Position numbers and translations under genes: made by a program. The notes beneath the pieces are model-generated. The model was given only the letters and a program-made list of their open reading frames with translations. It was not told the origin of the DNA and did no database searches. From Photobacterium sp. TY1-4 (GTDB lineage: Bacteria > Pseudomonadota > Gammaproteobacteria > Enterobacterales > Vibrionaceae): a stretch of 64,000 nucleotides of DNA. The DNA is taken from contig NZ_CP099734.1 of NCBI RefSeq assembly GCF_025398175.1, positions 2,914,001-2,978,000 of the forward strand, given 5' to 3'. Below, one piece after another: positions 11,179 through 21,121 of this stretch (positions are counted from its first letter, which is position 1; each line of letters opens with the position of its first letter).

Positions 11179-11213
11179 ACAACAAAGCGCCGTCCGTATC
11201 AACGGACAGCGCT
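11179..11213 (-). terminator. lspA terminator
   Basis: A 12-bp stem with one C/A mismatch (AGCGC-C-GTCCGT/ACGGAC-A-GCGCT, loop ATCA). On the minus strand it is followed by TTTGTTGTT. It separates lspA from fkpB. Confidence 0.75.
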
Positions 11214-11237
11214 CAGGGTTATCGTCTCTGACTGAGA

Positions 11238-11768
11238 TTAGTGGTTCGCAGGCTGTTTCTTCTTATCGGCCAGGAAGCCTTCCAGAATAATCAAACCGGC
11301 CCCGAGGCAAATCGCCATATCCGCTATATTAAATGCCGGCCAGTGGTGTTTCCCGACATAAAAATCAAGGAAGTCCACGACAAAGCCGTGATACAGCCGA
11401 TCGGACAAATTGCCCAGTGCGCCACCAATAATCAGGGCATACGCGCTGTTGGCCAGTTTGTGTGAGGCCGGCGCACGACGCATCCAGAAAATCAGTAAGC
11501 TACAAACCCCTAATGCGATTGCCGTAAACAACCAACGCTGCCAGCCACCGGCGTCACTCAGGAAGCTGAACGCCGCACCGTAATTATGAACATACAGCAG
11601 GTTGAAAAACGGCAGCAGTTCAATCCGGTTCGGCCAGCCATACTCCATGGTGTTCATCACCAGCAGCTTGCTGCCAATATCGACAAGGTAGACCAGAGCC
11701 GCCAGCCACAGCCAGCGCACGCCGGAGTCCTTCCATGATAATTTCTGTTTCGGCGATAACTCTGTCAT
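11238..11768 (-). CDS. lspA: lipoprotein signal peptidase II
   Basis: The inner-membrane aspartyl protease that removes signal peptides from diacylglyceryl-prolipoproteins. The 176-aa protein has four predicted membrane segments. The family boxes are visible: [11 protein letters not shown], the catalytic-Asp box [22 protein letters not shown], and [13 protein letters not shown] with the second Asp. Its start overlaps the ileS stop by one base (TAATG), so the two are translationally coupled in a ribF-ileS-lspA operon. The partner enzyme Lgt is also in this window at about 25 kb. Confidence 0.97.
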   Translation of the reverse strand: MTELSPKQKLSWKDSGVRWLWLAALVYLVDIGSKLLVMNTMEYGWPNRIELLPFFNLLYVHNYGAAFSFLSDAGGWQRWLFTAIALGVCSLLIFWMRRAPASHKLANSAYALIIGGALGNLSDRLYHGFVVDFLDFYVGKHHWPAFNIADMAICLGAGLIILEGFLADKKKQPANH

Positions 11769-14617
11769 TAGGCAAACTTACGCTCTTCTCCGTCACCGTC
11801 GACGTTGCTCACACAGCGACCGCAGATCGATTCATGGCCTGCAATCGCACCGACATCGGCGACATGGTGCCAACAACGATCACACTTCTCAGCCTCAGAC
11901 GCGGCAACTGCAACAAACAGACCTTCCAGTTCCGTTGCTTGCGCGCCTTCCGGCTGGCTCTCGGCAACCACCACTTCGGCTTTCGAGGTCAACAGGACGA
12001 AACGCAGCTCATCTTCCAGCTGGTTCAGCTTCGCAGCCAGCGCCGGGGTCGCGAACAGCGTCACTTCGGCCTGAAGTGCGCCACCAATGACTTTTTCGTT
12101 CCGGGCAGCTTCCAGCAGCTTGTTCACCGCACCACGAACCTGCTGGATCTCGGTCCAGAATTCGTTGTTCAGCGCTTCGCCGTCCGCCAGACCAAACAGG
12201 CCTTCGAACCACTCACCGGTGAAGACAAACTTCTCACGGGACTCGCCGTTGCCCTGGGCAGCCGGCATCTCGTTCCAGATTTCGTCGGCAGTGAACGACA
12301 TGATCGGCGCCATCCAGCGAACCAGCGCTTCAACGATGTAGTACAGCGCGGTCTGACAGCTACGCTGTGCGTGGCCACCGCGTTTGGCGGTGTACTGACG
12401 GTCCTTGATCACATCCAGGTAGAATGAGCCCATTTCGATGGAGCAGAAATGCATCAGGCGCTGCGTCACGGCGTGCAGATTGTACTCGCCATACGCTTTA
12501 ATGATGTCTTCCTGAGCGGCTTTGGCACAGCCCACTGCCCAGCGATCCAGCGCGACCATCTCTTCCGGCGCAACGCAATCGGTCGCCGGGTTAAAGCCAC
12601 TCAGGTTGGCCAGGAAGAAACGCGCGGTGTTGCGGATACGACGGTACGCATCGGCAGAGCGCTTGAGGATCTCATCCGAGACCGCAACTTCGCCGGTGTA
12701 GTCTGTCGAAGCCACCCACAGACGCAGGATGTCCGCACCCAGTTTATTGGTCACATCTTTTGGCGCCACCACGTTGCCGATCGATTTTGACATCTTCCGG
12801 CCCTGGCCATCCACCACGAAACCGTGGGTCAGAACCTGGTTGTATGGTGCTTTGCCTTTCATCGCAACCGATGAGATCAGCGACGACTGGAACCAACCGC
12901 GGTGCTGGTCAGAGCCTTCCAGGTACAGATCGGCGCTGTGGCCGTTGTACTCTTCGCGACTGTCGACCACAGAGAAGTGCGTTACACCAGAGTCAAACCA
13001 GACATCCAGGGTATCCAGTACTTTCTCGTAGTTCGCCGCATCTTCAGCGCCCATCAGCTCGGTCGGATCCAGATCCCACCAGGCTTGAATCCCTTTTTGC
13101 TCAACCAGTTGAGCTACTTTTTCGATCAGCTCGCTGGTCTGCGGGTGCAGCTCTTGCGTTTCTTTATGTACGAACAGGGCAATTGGCACGCCCCAGGTGC
13201 GCTGACGGGAGATACACCACTCCGGACGGCCTTCAACCATCGACTCAATGCGATTTTGACCCCACTCCGGCATCCACTGGACGCCTTTGATTTCTTCCAG
13301 CGCTTTGGCACGCAGACCGGCCTGATCCATCGATACGAACCACTGCGGGGTGGCACGGAAGATGATCGGCGTCTTGTGGCGCCAGCAGTGCGGGTAGCTG
13401 TGCTCGTAAGCATGGTGGTGCAGCAGCGCGCCGTGCTCTTTCAGCACTTCAACGACGGCATCGTTGGCTTTGAACACATGCTGGCCGGCAAACAGCTCGG
13501 TATCCGGCAGATAAACGCCGTTGCTGCCGACCGGGTTGGCGACTTCCAGACCGTACTTCTGGCCCACCACGAAGTCTTCCTGACCGTGGCCAGGGGCGGT
13601 GTGAACACAGCCGGTACCGGACTCGGTGGTCACGTGATCGCCCAGGATCACCGGAACATCAAAGTTGTAGAACGGGTGGTGGAAGCGCAGCAGATCCAGG
13701 TCAGCCCCTTTACAGAAGCCCAGGTTATGGTAGTGCTCAACACCGGCACGGGCCATCACATCACTTGCCAGCTCGGCAGCGACGATCAGACGCTCAGGGG
13801 TTTCGCCTTCCGTTTGGATCAGCACGTATTCCAGATCATCACGCACGGCAACGGCACGGTTGGCCGGCAGCGTCCAAGGCGTGGTAGTCCAGATCACGAT
13901 CGAAACATCGCCGTGGCCCTGATGGCCTTCGGCGCAGCTGAACTTCGCAACCACAGCAGCTTCGTCCGCAGCCTTGAATTTCACGTCAATCGACGGCGAC
14001 ATTTTGTCTTTATATTCAACTTCGGCCTCTGCCAGGGCAGAACCACAGTCAGTACACCAGTGGACCGGCTTAAAGCCTTTGAGCAGGTGGCCCTGATCGG
14101 CAATTTTGCCCAGCGAGCGAATGATGTTCGCTTCGGTTGCAAAATCCATAGTGCGATATGGCTTGTCCCACTGACCCAGCACGCCCAGGCGGATAAAGCT
14201 CTCTTTCTGGCCTTCCACCTGACCCGCCGCATAGGCACGGCATTTTTCACGGAACTCTGCCGCGGTCACTTTCTGACCCGGCTTACCGACTTTCTTCTCG
14301 ACCATCAGTTCGATCGGCAGACCGTGGCAGTCCCAGCCAGGAATGTAAGGCGCGTCATATCCCGACAGCGTCTTCGACTTAATAATGATGTCTTTAAGAA
14401 TCTTATTCAGTGCGTGACCAATGTGAATATCACCGTTGGCGTATGGTGGGCCATCGTGTAATACAAAGGATTTCTTACCCTTTTTGGCTTTACGGATTTC
14501 ACCGTAAAGATCTTCATCATACCAACGCTTAAGCATCGCAGGTTCGCGATTCGCAAGATTGCCTCGCATCGGAAACCCTGTTTCAGGCAGGTTCAGGGTA
14601 TCTTTATAGTCGCTCAT
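11768..14617 (-). CDS. ileS: isoleucyl-tRNA synthetase
   Basis: Charges tRNA-Ile. The 949-aa class I synthetase shows the HIGH motif in [14 protein letters not shown] near residue 65, the CP1 editing domain in the first half, and KMSKSIGN near residue 605. A C-terminal zinc-binding tail [11 protein letters not shown]...CGRCVSN is present, as in the bacterial type-1 enzyme (E. coli 938 aa). The start overlaps the ribF stop by four bases (ATGA) and the stop overlaps the lspA start. Confidence 0.98.
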   Translation of the reverse strand: MSDYKDTLNLPETGFPMRGNLANREPAMLKRWYDEDLYGEIRKAKKGKKSFVLHDGPPYANGDIHIGHALNKILKDIIIKSKTLSGYDAPYIPGWDCHGLPIELMVEKKVGKPGQKVTAAEFREKCRAYAAGQVEGQKESFIRLGVLGQWDKPYRTMDFATEANIIRSLGKIADQGHLLKGFKPVHWCTDCGSALAEAEVEYKDKMSPSIDVKFKAADEAAVVAKFSCAEGHQGHGDVSIVIWTTTPWTLPANRAVAVRDDLEYVLIQTEGETPERLIVAAELASDVMARAGVEHYHNLGFCKGADLDLLRFHHPFYNFDVPVILGDHVTTESGTGCVHTAPGHGQEDFVVGQKYGLEVANPVGSNGVYLPDTELFAGQHVFKANDAVVEVLKEHGALLHHHAYEHSYPHCWRHKTPIIFRATPQWFVSMDQAGLRAKALEEIKGVQWMPEWGQNRIESMVEGRPEWCISRQRTWGVPIALFVHKETQELHPQTSELIEKVAQLVEQKGIQAWWDLDPTELMGAEDAANYEKVLDTLDVWFDSGVTHFSVVDSREEYNGHSADLYLEGSDQHRGWFQSSLISSVAMKGKAPYNQVLTHGFVVDGQGRKMSKSIGNVVAPKDVTNKLGADILRLWVASTDYTGEVAVSDEILKRSADAYRRIRNTARFFLANLSGFNPATDCVAPEEMVALDRWAVGCAKAAQEDIIKAYGEYNLHAVTQRLMHFCSIEMGSFYLDVIKDRQYTAKRGGHAQRSCQTALYYIVEALVRWMAPIMSFTADEIWNEMPAAQGNGESREKFVFTGEWFEGLFGLADGEALNNEFWTEIQQVRGAVNKLLEAARNEKVIGGALQAEVTLFATPALAAKLNQLEDELRFVLLTSKAEVVVAESQPEGAQATELEGLFVAVAASEAEKCDRCWHHVADVGAIAGHESICGRCVSNVDGDGEERKFA

Positions 14618-15585
14618 TGATTCTCGATTCCGTTACTTGGGCGAAGTGGGACATTTTTACGCTCAGACAGCCACACCCGTGCTGTTTGAGCATCACGCTC
14701 TATTTGCGCTTTGAGCGCATCGAATGATTCGAATTTTATTTCGTCACGCAGCTTATGATGCAGCACAACCTCAATCTGATGCCCGTAGAGATCAGACTGA
14801 AAATCAAACAGGTGTACTTCCAGCTGTTGCCGGACACCATTGACAGTCGGTCGGCGACCAACATTGGCAACCCCGGGAACCGGTTCGCCATTGACGCCAT
14901 AGACCTCAACCGCATACACCCCGGAGACCGGAGACACCCGGCGCTTCAACGGGACATTGGCGGTCGGAAAACCGATCGTCCGGCCAAGTTTCCGCCCGTG
15001 GGACACCCGTCCGCTGATACTGTACGGACGTCCCAGCAGGGACTCAGCCAAGGGCAAATTATCATTTGCCAGGGCTTCACGGATCGCGGTACTGCTCACC
15101 CGTTGTGCCGAAACACAAAAGCTGTGGGTACTGACCACCGTAAACCCAAATTCCTTTCCGGCCGCAACCAGGGTTGCGAAATCGCCGCGCCGGCCCTGGC
15201 CGAAGCGGAAATCATCACCGACAACCAAAAACTTAACACCCAATTGCTCAACCAACAAGCGACGAACAAAGTCATGTGCCGACATGTCGGCAAAACGGCT
15301 GTTAAAGTTGACACACAGCAGGCGATCAACACCGACCTGCTTGAGTTGCAGATATTTGTCACGAAAGCGCGTCAGTCGGGCCGGCGCATTTTCTCCGGCG
15401 AACAGTTCCATCGGCTGCGGCTCAAAGCTCATCACCGTCGCCGGCAGACCTAGCGTCTGTGCCTTGGCCAGCACCTGACGCAACACAGCCTGATGACCCA
15501 GATGAACCCCATCAAAGTTGCCGATCGTCAACACGCAACCGTGATGCTCTGGCTTGATGTTATGTATGCCTCGGATTAATTCCAT
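14614..15585 (-). CDS. ribF: bifunctional riboflavin kinase / FAD synthetase
   Basis: Makes FMN and then FAD from riboflavin. The N-terminal nucleotidyltransferase domain shows [16 protein letters not shown] near residue 20 and [16 protein letters not shown]. The C-terminal kinase domain shows [21 protein letters not shown] and the later [10 protein letters not shown]. Length is 323 aa (E. coli 313). It is the first gene of the ribF-ileS-lspA operon, as in E. coli, with its own promoter candidate upstream. Confidence 0.97.
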   Translation of the reverse strand: MELIRGIHNIKPEHHGCVLTIGNFDGVHLGHQAVLRQVLAKAQTLGLPATVMSFEPQPMELFAGENAPARLTRFRDKYLQLKQVGVDRLLCVNFNSRFADMSAHDFVRRLLVEQLGVKFLVVGDDFRFGQGRRGDFATLVAAGKEFGFTVVSTHSFCVSAQRVSSTAIREALANDNLPLAESLLGRPYSISGRVSHGRKLGRTIGFPTANVPLKRRVSPVSGVYAVEVYGVNGEPVPGVANVGRRPTVNGVRQQLEVHLFDFQSDLYGHQIEVVLHHKLRDEIKFESFDALKAQIERDAQTARVWLSERKNVPLRPSNGIENQ

Positions 15586-15623
15586 GTGCCGATATCATGT
15601 TCGCAGAGTGAAAAACTGACGGA

Positions 15624-15654
15624 TTATATACTACTCTGAGTCCATCGTACCAAT
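15624..15654 (-). promoter_or_regulatory. candidate ribF promoter
   Basis: On the minus strand a perfect -10 TATAAT (15624-15629) lies 39 bp before the ribF start. The best -35, TTGGTA (15649-15654), is 19 bp away, longer than optimal. The -10 is convincing and the -35 less so. Confidence 0.45.
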
Positions 15655-15683
15655 TTGAATCATTTTCTGATGTTTTCGCCACT

Positions 15684-17264
15684 TCAATCAAGGCTCGGAG
15701 CAACGTCGTCTTCCACCTTCAGATGATGGAGGCGAAGCCCCAGCAGCAGCACGGTTACCAAGTACGTCCCGGCCCCGAGACCGATGGTGGCCGCCAGCCA
15801 CAACACCCGCTCCGACAGTGACCAGTCCAGCCACTGAGCCATCGGCGGGCAGAACCACAGCAACACTGCAACCATCGCCGCACCGGCAACCGCGAGTCGG
15901 CCGACAAACCACAGGGTCGCCGCCGTCAATCGATACACCTCAGCACGATGCAGGCCGCGATAGAGCAGCGCCGCATTGACCAGCGCCGACAGCGCCGTAG
16001 CCATCGCCAGACCGACATAACCGTAGAAATAAGCAAAAATGGCATTGAAAACCATATTACTGATCATCGCGATGATGCCGAAGCGAACCGGAGTCTTGGT
16101 ATCCTGGCGGGCATAGTAGCCCGGGGCCAGTACCTTGATCAGCATGAAGTTCAATAGCCCCGAAGCATAGGCCAGCAGCGACAGGGAAGCCTGCTCAACA
16201 TCCGTCGGCGAAAATTCTCCCCGCATAAACAGTACCATCAGCATCGGCTTGGCCAGCACCATCAACCCGAGCATTGCCGGCAAGCCGAGCAACAACACCA
16301 TGCGCACCCCCCAGTCCATCGTCTGGGCGAAATGCACGCGGCTCTGATCCACATGCTTGCGGGACAAGGCCGGCAGGATCACGGTGGCGATGGCAATCCC
16401 GAACAGGCCGAGCGGAAACTCCAGCAAGCGGTCCGAGTAATATAGCCAGCTGATTGAGCCGGTCGCCAGGAAGCTGGCGATAAAGGTGTCAAACAGCAGG
16501 TTGATCTGGCTCACCGATACGCCGAACAGGGCCGGGATCATCAGGGTGCGGATCTTGACCACGCCCGGATCCCGCCAGCCCCACTTCGGCCTGACCAGCA
16601 TCCCTGCGCGATACAGAAACGGCAGTTGGAACAGAAACTGGATCAGTCCGCCGAGAAACACCCCGATTGCCAGCCCGATTTCCGGTTGCGCCAACTGCGG
16701 CGACAGGAACCAGGCACAGCCAATGACCGCCACATTCAAAAACACCGGGGTAAAGGAAGAGACCGCGAATTTCCCCAACGTATTGAGGATCGCGCCCGAG
16801 AGCGCCACAAAGGTGATAAACCACAGATACGGGAAGGTGATCTTCAGCAGCAGGGAAGCCAGCTCAAACTTCGGTGCCGCCGGACCGCCCTGAAGCCAAT
16901 CGACAAACCAACCGGCCCCGAACAGCGCAGTGACTACGCCGGAGCACAGGACCCCCAGCAGTGTCACCACGGTGACAATCCCGCCCAGGGTGCCGGAGGC
17001 ACGGGCGATTAACTGGCGGGTTTGATCCAGATCGCCGCCAGCGTGAGATTCCGTCAGCACCGGGACAAATGCCTGGGAGAAGGCCCCTTCGGCAAATAAC
17101 CGGCGCAGAAAATTCGGAATTTTATTGGCAAAGAAGAAGACATCAGCGGCAGCCCCCGCCCCCATCAGGTTGGCAACGACGACATCACGCACCAAACCCA
17201 GCACTCGAGAGACCAATGTCATGGTGCTGACAATCATCCCGGAGCGCAATAGACGCTTGCTCAC
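15684..17264 (-). CDS. murJ: lipid II flippase MurJ
   Basis: The MOP-superfamily integral membrane flippase that moves lipid II across the inner membrane for peptidoglycan assembly. The 526-aa protein is almost entirely hydrophobic helices (about 14 expected). It begins with the conserved SRVLGLVRDVVVANLMGAG, followed by ANKIPNFLRRLFAEGAFSQAFVPV, which contains the loop arginines essential in this family. An internal SDRLLEFPLGLFGIAIATVILP segment is also typical. It is divergent from rpsT and adjacent to ribF, the standard rpsT/murJ/ribF neighbourhood. Confidence 0.97.
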   Translation of the reverse strand: MSKRLLRSGMIVSTMTLVSRVLGLVRDVVVANLMGAGAAADVFFFANKIPNFLRRLFAEGAFSQAFVPVLTESHAGGDLDQTRQLIARASGTLGGIVTVVTLLGVLCSGVVTALFGAGWFVDWLQGGPAAPKFELASLLLKITFPYLWFITFVALSGAILNTLGKFAVSSFTPVFLNVAVIGCAWFLSPQLAQPEIGLAIGVFLGGLIQFLFQLPFLYRAGMLVRPKWGWRDPGVVKIRTLMIPALFGVSVSQINLLFDTFIASFLATGSISWLYYSDRLLEFPLGLFGIAIATVILPALSRKHVDQSRVHFAQTMDWGVRMVLLLGLPAMLGLMVLAKPMLMVLFMRGEFSPTDVEQASLSLLAYASGLLNFMLIKVLAPGYYARQDTKTPVRFGIIAMISNMVFNAIFAYFYGYVGLAMATALSALVNAALLYRGLHRAEVYRLTAATLWFVGRLAVAGAAMVAVLLWFCPPMAQWLDWSLSERVLWLAATIGLGAGTYLVTVLLLGLRLHHLKVEDDVAPSLD

Positions 17265-17397
17265 AAAAAAAACCTCACAAAGATAGCCCAGAAAGGTGAC
17301 TTACAGGGCGAAAAGCTGGTAAAATCTGCCGCCATATTAACCGTGTTCATCCGCAAGTGCCAATTCTGTTGGTCCGGCGGATATTTGCACAAATCAT

Positions 17398-17426
17398 TTG
17401 ACAATCTCTGGAATTGCGGGCATAGT
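17398..17426 (+). promoter_or_regulatory. rpsT promoter
   Basis: TTGACA (17398-17403), a 17-bp spacer and CATAGT (17421-17426): a near-consensus sigma-70 promoter about 48 bp before the rpsT start codon. Confidence 0.75.
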
Positions 17427-17473
17427 CCTCGGCCTTAAATTGTCACCATACCAAGAATTTGGGAGTTACACCC

Positions 17474-17734
17474 TTGGCAAATATCAAATCTGCTAAGAAA
17501 CGTGCTATCACTTCTGAGAAACGTCGCCAGCACAACGCTAGCCGTCGTTCTATGATGCGCACTTTCTTCAAAAAAGTTATCGCTGCAATCGAAGCTGGCA
17601 ACAAAGAAGCCGCTACTCAAGCTTTTGCTGAAATGCAACCTGTTATGGACCGTATGGCTACTAAGGGCCTTATCCACAAAAACAAGGCTGCACGTCACAA
17701 GGCTCGCCTGGCTGCGAAAATCAAAGCTCTGTAA
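17474..17734 (+). CDS. rpsT: 30S ribosomal protein S20
   Basis: A primary 16S rRNA-binding protein of the small subunit. The 86-aa basic product starts [15 protein letters not shown] and contains [11 protein letters not shown] and [16 protein letters not shown], as in E. coli S20 (87 aa). The start is TTG at 17474, preceded by GGGAG with 8-nt spacing; an upstream ATG at 17459 would add five non-conserved residues. E. coli rpsT likewise uses UUG in the same sequence context, where the weak start is part of autogenous control by S20, so similar regulation is likely here. Confidence 0.97.
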   Translation: MANIKSAKKRAITSEKRRQHNASRRSMMRTFFKKVIAAIEAGNKEAATQAFAEMQPVMDRMATKGLIHKNKAARHKARLAAKIKAL

Positions 17735-17753
17735 GAGTTGTGATTTGCTAGCA

Positions 17754-17784
17754 TGAAAAAACCGGCTCTCGAGCCGGTTTTTTT
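17754..17784. terminator. bidirectional rpsT / hlyU terminator
   Basis: Stem AACCGGCTC/GAGCCGGTT with a two-base apex, flanked by an A-run and a T-run. It serves rpsT (+) and hlyU (-). Confidence 0.92.
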
Positions 17785-17815
17785 GTTGCTGTTTGTCGGG
17801 GTTTCCCTTGCCACA

Positions 17816-18112
17816 CTAAACGTTGCAATACATCTTGTGCAGCAACTGAATCATGGCCCGAACCTCATCGCTTTTCAGCCGGTAATAGACTGTCTGCGCC
17901 TCTTTGCGGGTATCAACCAACCCGTCACGACGCAACCATGCCAAATGCTGAGAGAGTGCAGACTGGCTCAGCCCCAGCTTTTCACTCATCATCCCAACCG
18001 ACATTTCACCTTCCAGCAAATAGCACAGAATAAACAAACGTCTTTCATTCGCCATGGCTTTCAGTAACGCTACGGCTTTGGGTGCATTTTGCTCCATTTG
18101 CTGTAGTTCCAT
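17816..18112 (-). CDS. hlyU: ArsR/SmtB-family regulator HlyU
   Basis: A 98-aa winged-helix repressor/derepressor. The recognition region LGLSQSALSQHLAWLRRDGLV and flanking RKEAQTVYYRL closely match V. cholerae and V. vulnificus HlyU, which counters H-NS silencing of haemolysin and toxin genes. The gene lies between rpsT and nhaR as in V. cholerae. There is no metal-binding Cys motif of the ELCVCD type; only two isolated cysteines are visible (ILCYLL and YCNV). What it regulates here cannot be told: no haemolysin gene lies in the window. Confidence 0.88.
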   Translation of the reverse strand: MELQQMEQNAPKAVALLKAMANERRLFILCYLLEGEMSVGMMSEKLGLSQSALSQHLAWLRRDGLVDTRKEAQTVYYRLKSDEVRAMIQLLHKMYCNV

Positions 18113-18219
18113 ACTGCCACCATCATTTAAATTAAGATAATGCTAATGTACTCAATTTAAGCAGGGTTTTCTAGCCGCAAATGTTGGTTTTTTGTGCCGA
18201 CGGCCGCTCAGGTGCAACA

Positions 18220-19107
18220 TTAGCGGAACAATTTCCTAAAATCTGCCTCGCAGATCTTCTTCACCGCCGGGTGCATGATCATCCGCTCGGCAAAAATCAC
18301 GTAATACTCCTCCTTAATTTCCCGCACCCGTTTAACTTCCTGAATGTGGTGGGAGCCTTCAATTTCCGACGCATAAATAGAGGGCGCGACAAACATGGAG
18401 CGATGATACGAGCCAAAGGCCTTCATCAGCGCGGCATCATCAAACTCGCCGAGAATATTCGGCGTGATCCCCTGCTGATCGAACCACTGGTGTAATTTCC
18501 GCCCCATCGCCGTCCGGCGCCCCGGCACCAGCAACTTGTAATCTTCGATACAGGCCGGAAAATTCAGGGTTTTGGCTGGAGAAGAGCAGAAAAAACTCAT
18601 GCTCGACTCGCCCAGCTTCTTACTGTAGAGCCCCGGGCTTTGCGTCGAATCGACCGGACAGTCGGACAGGATCATATCGAGCTTATGCTGTGACAGCTGT
18701 TCGAGCAGCATTTCATGCGTGGACTCATAACAGCGCAGGTGGATCCGCTCATCTTCAGGGATCCCTTCGAGCAGGACCTTACTGACCAGGCGTTTTGACA
18801 GGGCATCGGCAACCCCCACTTCCAGCAACTGATTTTCCCGCTGGGTATAGTTGACGATATCGAGCATCTCATAACTGAGATCAAACATCTTATCGGCGTA
18901 CTTGAACACCAGTTGCCCCAGCTCGGTCGGCTCAATGTTGCGGCCAACCCGCTTGGTCAGCTTGCCTTTGAGCCGCTCTTCCAGCGCCCGGATCTGACCG
19001 GTGACCGTTTGCGGTGCCAGAAACAGCGCATCGGCAGCCTTGGTCACCGACCCTTGTTTGCAGACCATCCAGAAGTAATAGAGGTGGTTGTAATTAAGAT
19101 GAGACAT
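18220..19107 (-). CDS. nhaR: LysR-family Na+-responsive activator NhaR
   Basis: A 295-aa LysR-type regulator that activates nhaA in response to sodium. The N-terminal winged helix [19 protein letters not shown] with [20 protein letters not shown] is the NhaR-type version, and the effector domain continues to residue 295. The product aligns with E. coli NhaR throughout by eye (for example [16 protein letters not shown]). It is on the same strand as nhaA and the small secreted gene but separated from them by a terminator, so it likely has its own promoter. Confidence 0.93.
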   Translation of the reverse strand: MSHLNYNHLYYFWMVCKQGSVTKAADALFLAPQTVTGQIRALEERLKGKLTKRVGRNIEPTELGQLVFKYADKMFDLSYEMLDIVNYTQRENQLLEVGVADALSKRLVSKVLLEGIPEDERIHLRCYESTHEMLLEQLSQHKLDMILSDCPVDSTQSPGLYSKKLGESSMSFFCSSPAKTLNFPACIEDYKLLVPGRRTAMGRKLHQWFDQQGITPNILGEFDDAALMKAFGSYHRSMFVAPSIYASEIEGSHHIQEVKRVREIKEEYYVIFAERMIMHPAVKKICEADFRKLFR

Positions 19108-19127
19108 GTCGCCGTTACGAATCCAAT

Positions 19128-19168
19128 AAAAAACCCCAGAGCCGCAGCTTACGCTGAGCCTCCGGGGT
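19128..19168 (-). terminator. terminator of the nhaA operon
   Basis: Outer stem ACCCCAGAG/CTCCGGGGT (one unpaired base) enclosing an inner hairpin. The A-run at 19128-19133 gives a U-tract on the minus strand. It lies between the small secreted gene and nhaR. Confidence 0.8.
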
Positions 19169-19208
19169 CTTCAATAGCCTGAGTCAAGGATTCACCAAAC
19201 CAGTGCGG

Positions 19209-19475
19209 TTAATTGGTCGAAGTTTCCGACAGTGTCTCCAGGTTGACCGATTTGCGGTAACGCTCGCCAACACGCTGTTCGAGGGCACGGGCGCGAAAGT
19301 TATCTTCCTGCTTCATCATTGCTGCAGTCTCAACACTCGCCTTACCCTGGCTAACCCCTGCCAGATAAGCCTGGCAAATTTCCGTATCTTTGTTGTGGGT
19401 GGTACAGCTCTCATAATCCGGAGCTGCCATCGTCGCTGACGATACCAACAATGCAACGCTCAGAAGATAACGCAT
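19209..19475 (-). CDS. small secreted protein of unknown function, co-transcribed with nhaA
   Basis: An 88-aa product with a clear signal peptide (MRYLLSVALLVSSATMA, cut before APDY). The mature part of about 71 aa has exactly two cysteines about nine residues apart (YESC...EICQAYLAGVSQG), which could form a disulfide in the periplasm, followed by a charged helical tail. The ATG lies one base after the nhaA stop, so the two are almost certainly co-transcribed and coupled. The CQAYLAG stretch loosely recalls the C-x2-Y-x-x-G motif of Rap1a/Tai-type periplasmic proteins, but this is only a resemblance. Function unknown; a link to sodium or pH stress is inferred from context. Confidence 0.75.
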   Translation of the reverse strand: MRYLLSVALLVSSATMAAPDYESCTTHNKDTEICQAYLAGVSQGKASVETAAMMKQEDNFRARALEQRVGERYRKSVNLETLSETSTN

Positions 19476-19476
19476 A

Positions 19477-20637
19477 TTATGCCTCCGCTTTTGGTAAAGA
19501 CCGACTCAACATGGCATAACCGATCACAGCCGAGACGGTGGAACCTAACAGGATACCCAGGCGCGAATAAGTGCTGAAATCTTCCGGAGCACCCACAAAT
19601 GCCAGGGATGAAATAAAGATCGACATGGTAAATCCAATCCCGCACAGCACTGAGACCGCAAAAATGTGGCGGAACCCAATACCGTCAGGCAGCTTCGCAA
19701 TGCCGCTTTTCACCGCCAGGTAGCTGGCACTGAAGATCCCGAGCGGCTTACCGATGAACAGACCCAAGGCAATCCCCAGCGGCAGCATCGAGGTCAGGCC
19801 GGCCAGTGACACGCCTTCCAGCGAGATCCCGGCATTGGCAAATGCGAACAGCGGCAGAATAAAGAACGCAACAGACGGATGCAGGGCATGCTCAAGATGC
19901 TTCAGCGGTGAATGCTGTTTGCCATCTTCCGATTCCTTGCCCGACAGCGGAATCGCAAAGCCAAGCACCACACCGGCCAGAGTCGCATGCACCCCAGACT
20001 TCAGCACGCTGATCCACAGCACCGCACCCACCACCAGATACCAGGACAGCTTGGTGACGTTTTTCGCATTCATCACGAACAGGGCTGCGGTGGCGGCAAA
20101 AGCAACCGTCAGGGCCATGGTTGACAGATCGCTGCTGTAGAACAGAGCAATAATGACAATCACCCCCAGGTCATCAATAATGGCCAGGGCCAGCAAAAAC
20201 ACCTTCAGCGACACCGGTACCCGGTTCCCCAGCAAAGCCATGATCCCCAGGGCAAAGGCAATATCCGTCGCCGCCGGGATCGCCCAGCCTTTGACGGCCA
20301 GCGGATCAGCCGCATTAAACGCCACATAAACCAGCGCCGGTGCCAGCATTCCCCCCAGCGCCGCAATGGCCGGGAAGATCGCTTTTTCTTTCGTATTCAA
20401 TGCACCTTCAATCAGCTCTCGCTTCACTTCGAGGCCGATCAGCAAGAAGAAGACAGCCATCAGACCATCGTTGATCCAATGCGACACAGAAAGCCCGGCG
20501 ACATAGGTATGCAGTGCGCCGTTATACAGAGGCTCCAGAGGCGAGTTAGCAATTATCATTGCAATCGCGGCGGCAACAATCAGGATAATCCCGCCGGCAG
20601 ACTCTAATTTGAGAAATTTACGAATTGCATCGGTCAT
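19477..20637 (-). CDS. nhaA: Na+/H+ antiporter NhaA
   Basis: The electrogenic inner-membrane antiporter (2 H+ in, 1 Na+ out) for pH and salt homeostasis. The 386-aa protein has about 12 membrane helices. The ion-binding aspartates are present: the TMS4 Asp in [18 protein letters not shown] and the TMS5 Asp pair in [18 protein letters not shown] (equivalents of E. coli D133, D163, D164). The N-terminus [13 protein letters not shown] is typical. A GGAGTG ribosome site precedes the ATG. It leads an operon with the small secreted gene; nhaR lies just beyond the terminator. Confidence 0.97.
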   Translation of the reverse strand: MTDAIRKFLKLESAGGIILIVAAAIAMIIANSPLEPLYNGALHTYVAGLSVSHWINDGLMAVFFLLIGLEVKRELIEGALNTKEKAIFPAIAALGGMLAPALVYVAFNAADPLAVKGWAIPAATDIAFALGIMALLGNRVPVSLKVFLLALAIIDDLGVIVIIALFYSSDLSTMALTVAFAATAALFVMNAKNVTKLSWYLVVGAVLWISVLKSGVHATLAGVVLGFAIPLSGKESEDGKQHSPLKHLEHALHPSVAFFILPLFAFANAGISLEGVSLAGLTSMLPLGIALGLFIGKPLGIFSASYLAVKSGIAKLPDGIGFRHIFAVSVLCGIGFTMSIFISSLAFVGAPEDFSTYSRLGILLGSTVSAVIGYAMLSRSLPKAEA

Positions 20638-21121
20638 CGACCGTCACTCCTTACCATGAAACAAATGTCACAACGAATGTGTAAAAATAGTTTAGACGTC
20701 AGCATCCTGCTCTGAAAAATCGTTTGTTTAGAGATAAGACCTCGAAAAAACCGAAGTATTGGGCGGGATATAAAGCAATATTCCGCATAATTGATGGCCG
20801 GAGCTAAAGTTGGCTCTATGAATTACTATGGAATGACTCAATAAGGATAAAATTGCACTGGCTTTGACCGAAAATAGAGCAAAAAACGCCAACTTCAGAC
20901 AAATGCTAAATGACTAACTAAGTAACTATAAAACATACAATTAATCTGAAACGTTTAAACTCCGTTACATTTCCACCCGCTCAAACTGGTCACAAAAATA
21001 ACCACAAATTTCCGCTGCCATCATCAATGTCATATTTCTGAAATATTCGATCTCTACCATCGCCCGCAGATTTCACTTTAATGAAACCCAAACGACATAC
21101 TCTTGTCATGGAGAAATGATT
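20638..21121. other. divergent nhaA / nptA regulatory region
   Basis: An AT-rich region of 484 bp between divergent nhaA and nptA with no gene seen. It should hold the NhaR-activated nhaA promoter. A candidate Pho box for nptA is listed separately. No sodium-riboswitch-like structure was recognised. Confidence 0.5.
21027..21044 (+). promoter_or_regulatory. candidate Pho box upstream of nptA
   Basis: ATGTCATATTTCTGAAAT fits the 7-4-7 PhoB consensus CTGTCATAWAWCTGTMAY at 15 of 18 positions. A -10-like TACCAT follows after 10 bp (21055-21060), the normal placement at PhoB-activated promoters that lack a -35. The target gene is a phosphate transporter, which adds plausibility. Recognised by eye only. 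Confidence 0.5.

Noticed and set aside
12902..14461. A 519-codon open frame antisense to ileS
   Set aside because: It lies entirely opposite a highly conserved synthetase, has no ribosome site and no recognisable domain. Long antisense frames are expected from the codon bias of GC-richer genes.
20638..21115. Sodium-type riboswitch upstream of nhaA
   Set aside because: No conserved structure recognised; regulation by the nearby NhaR is sufficient explanation.
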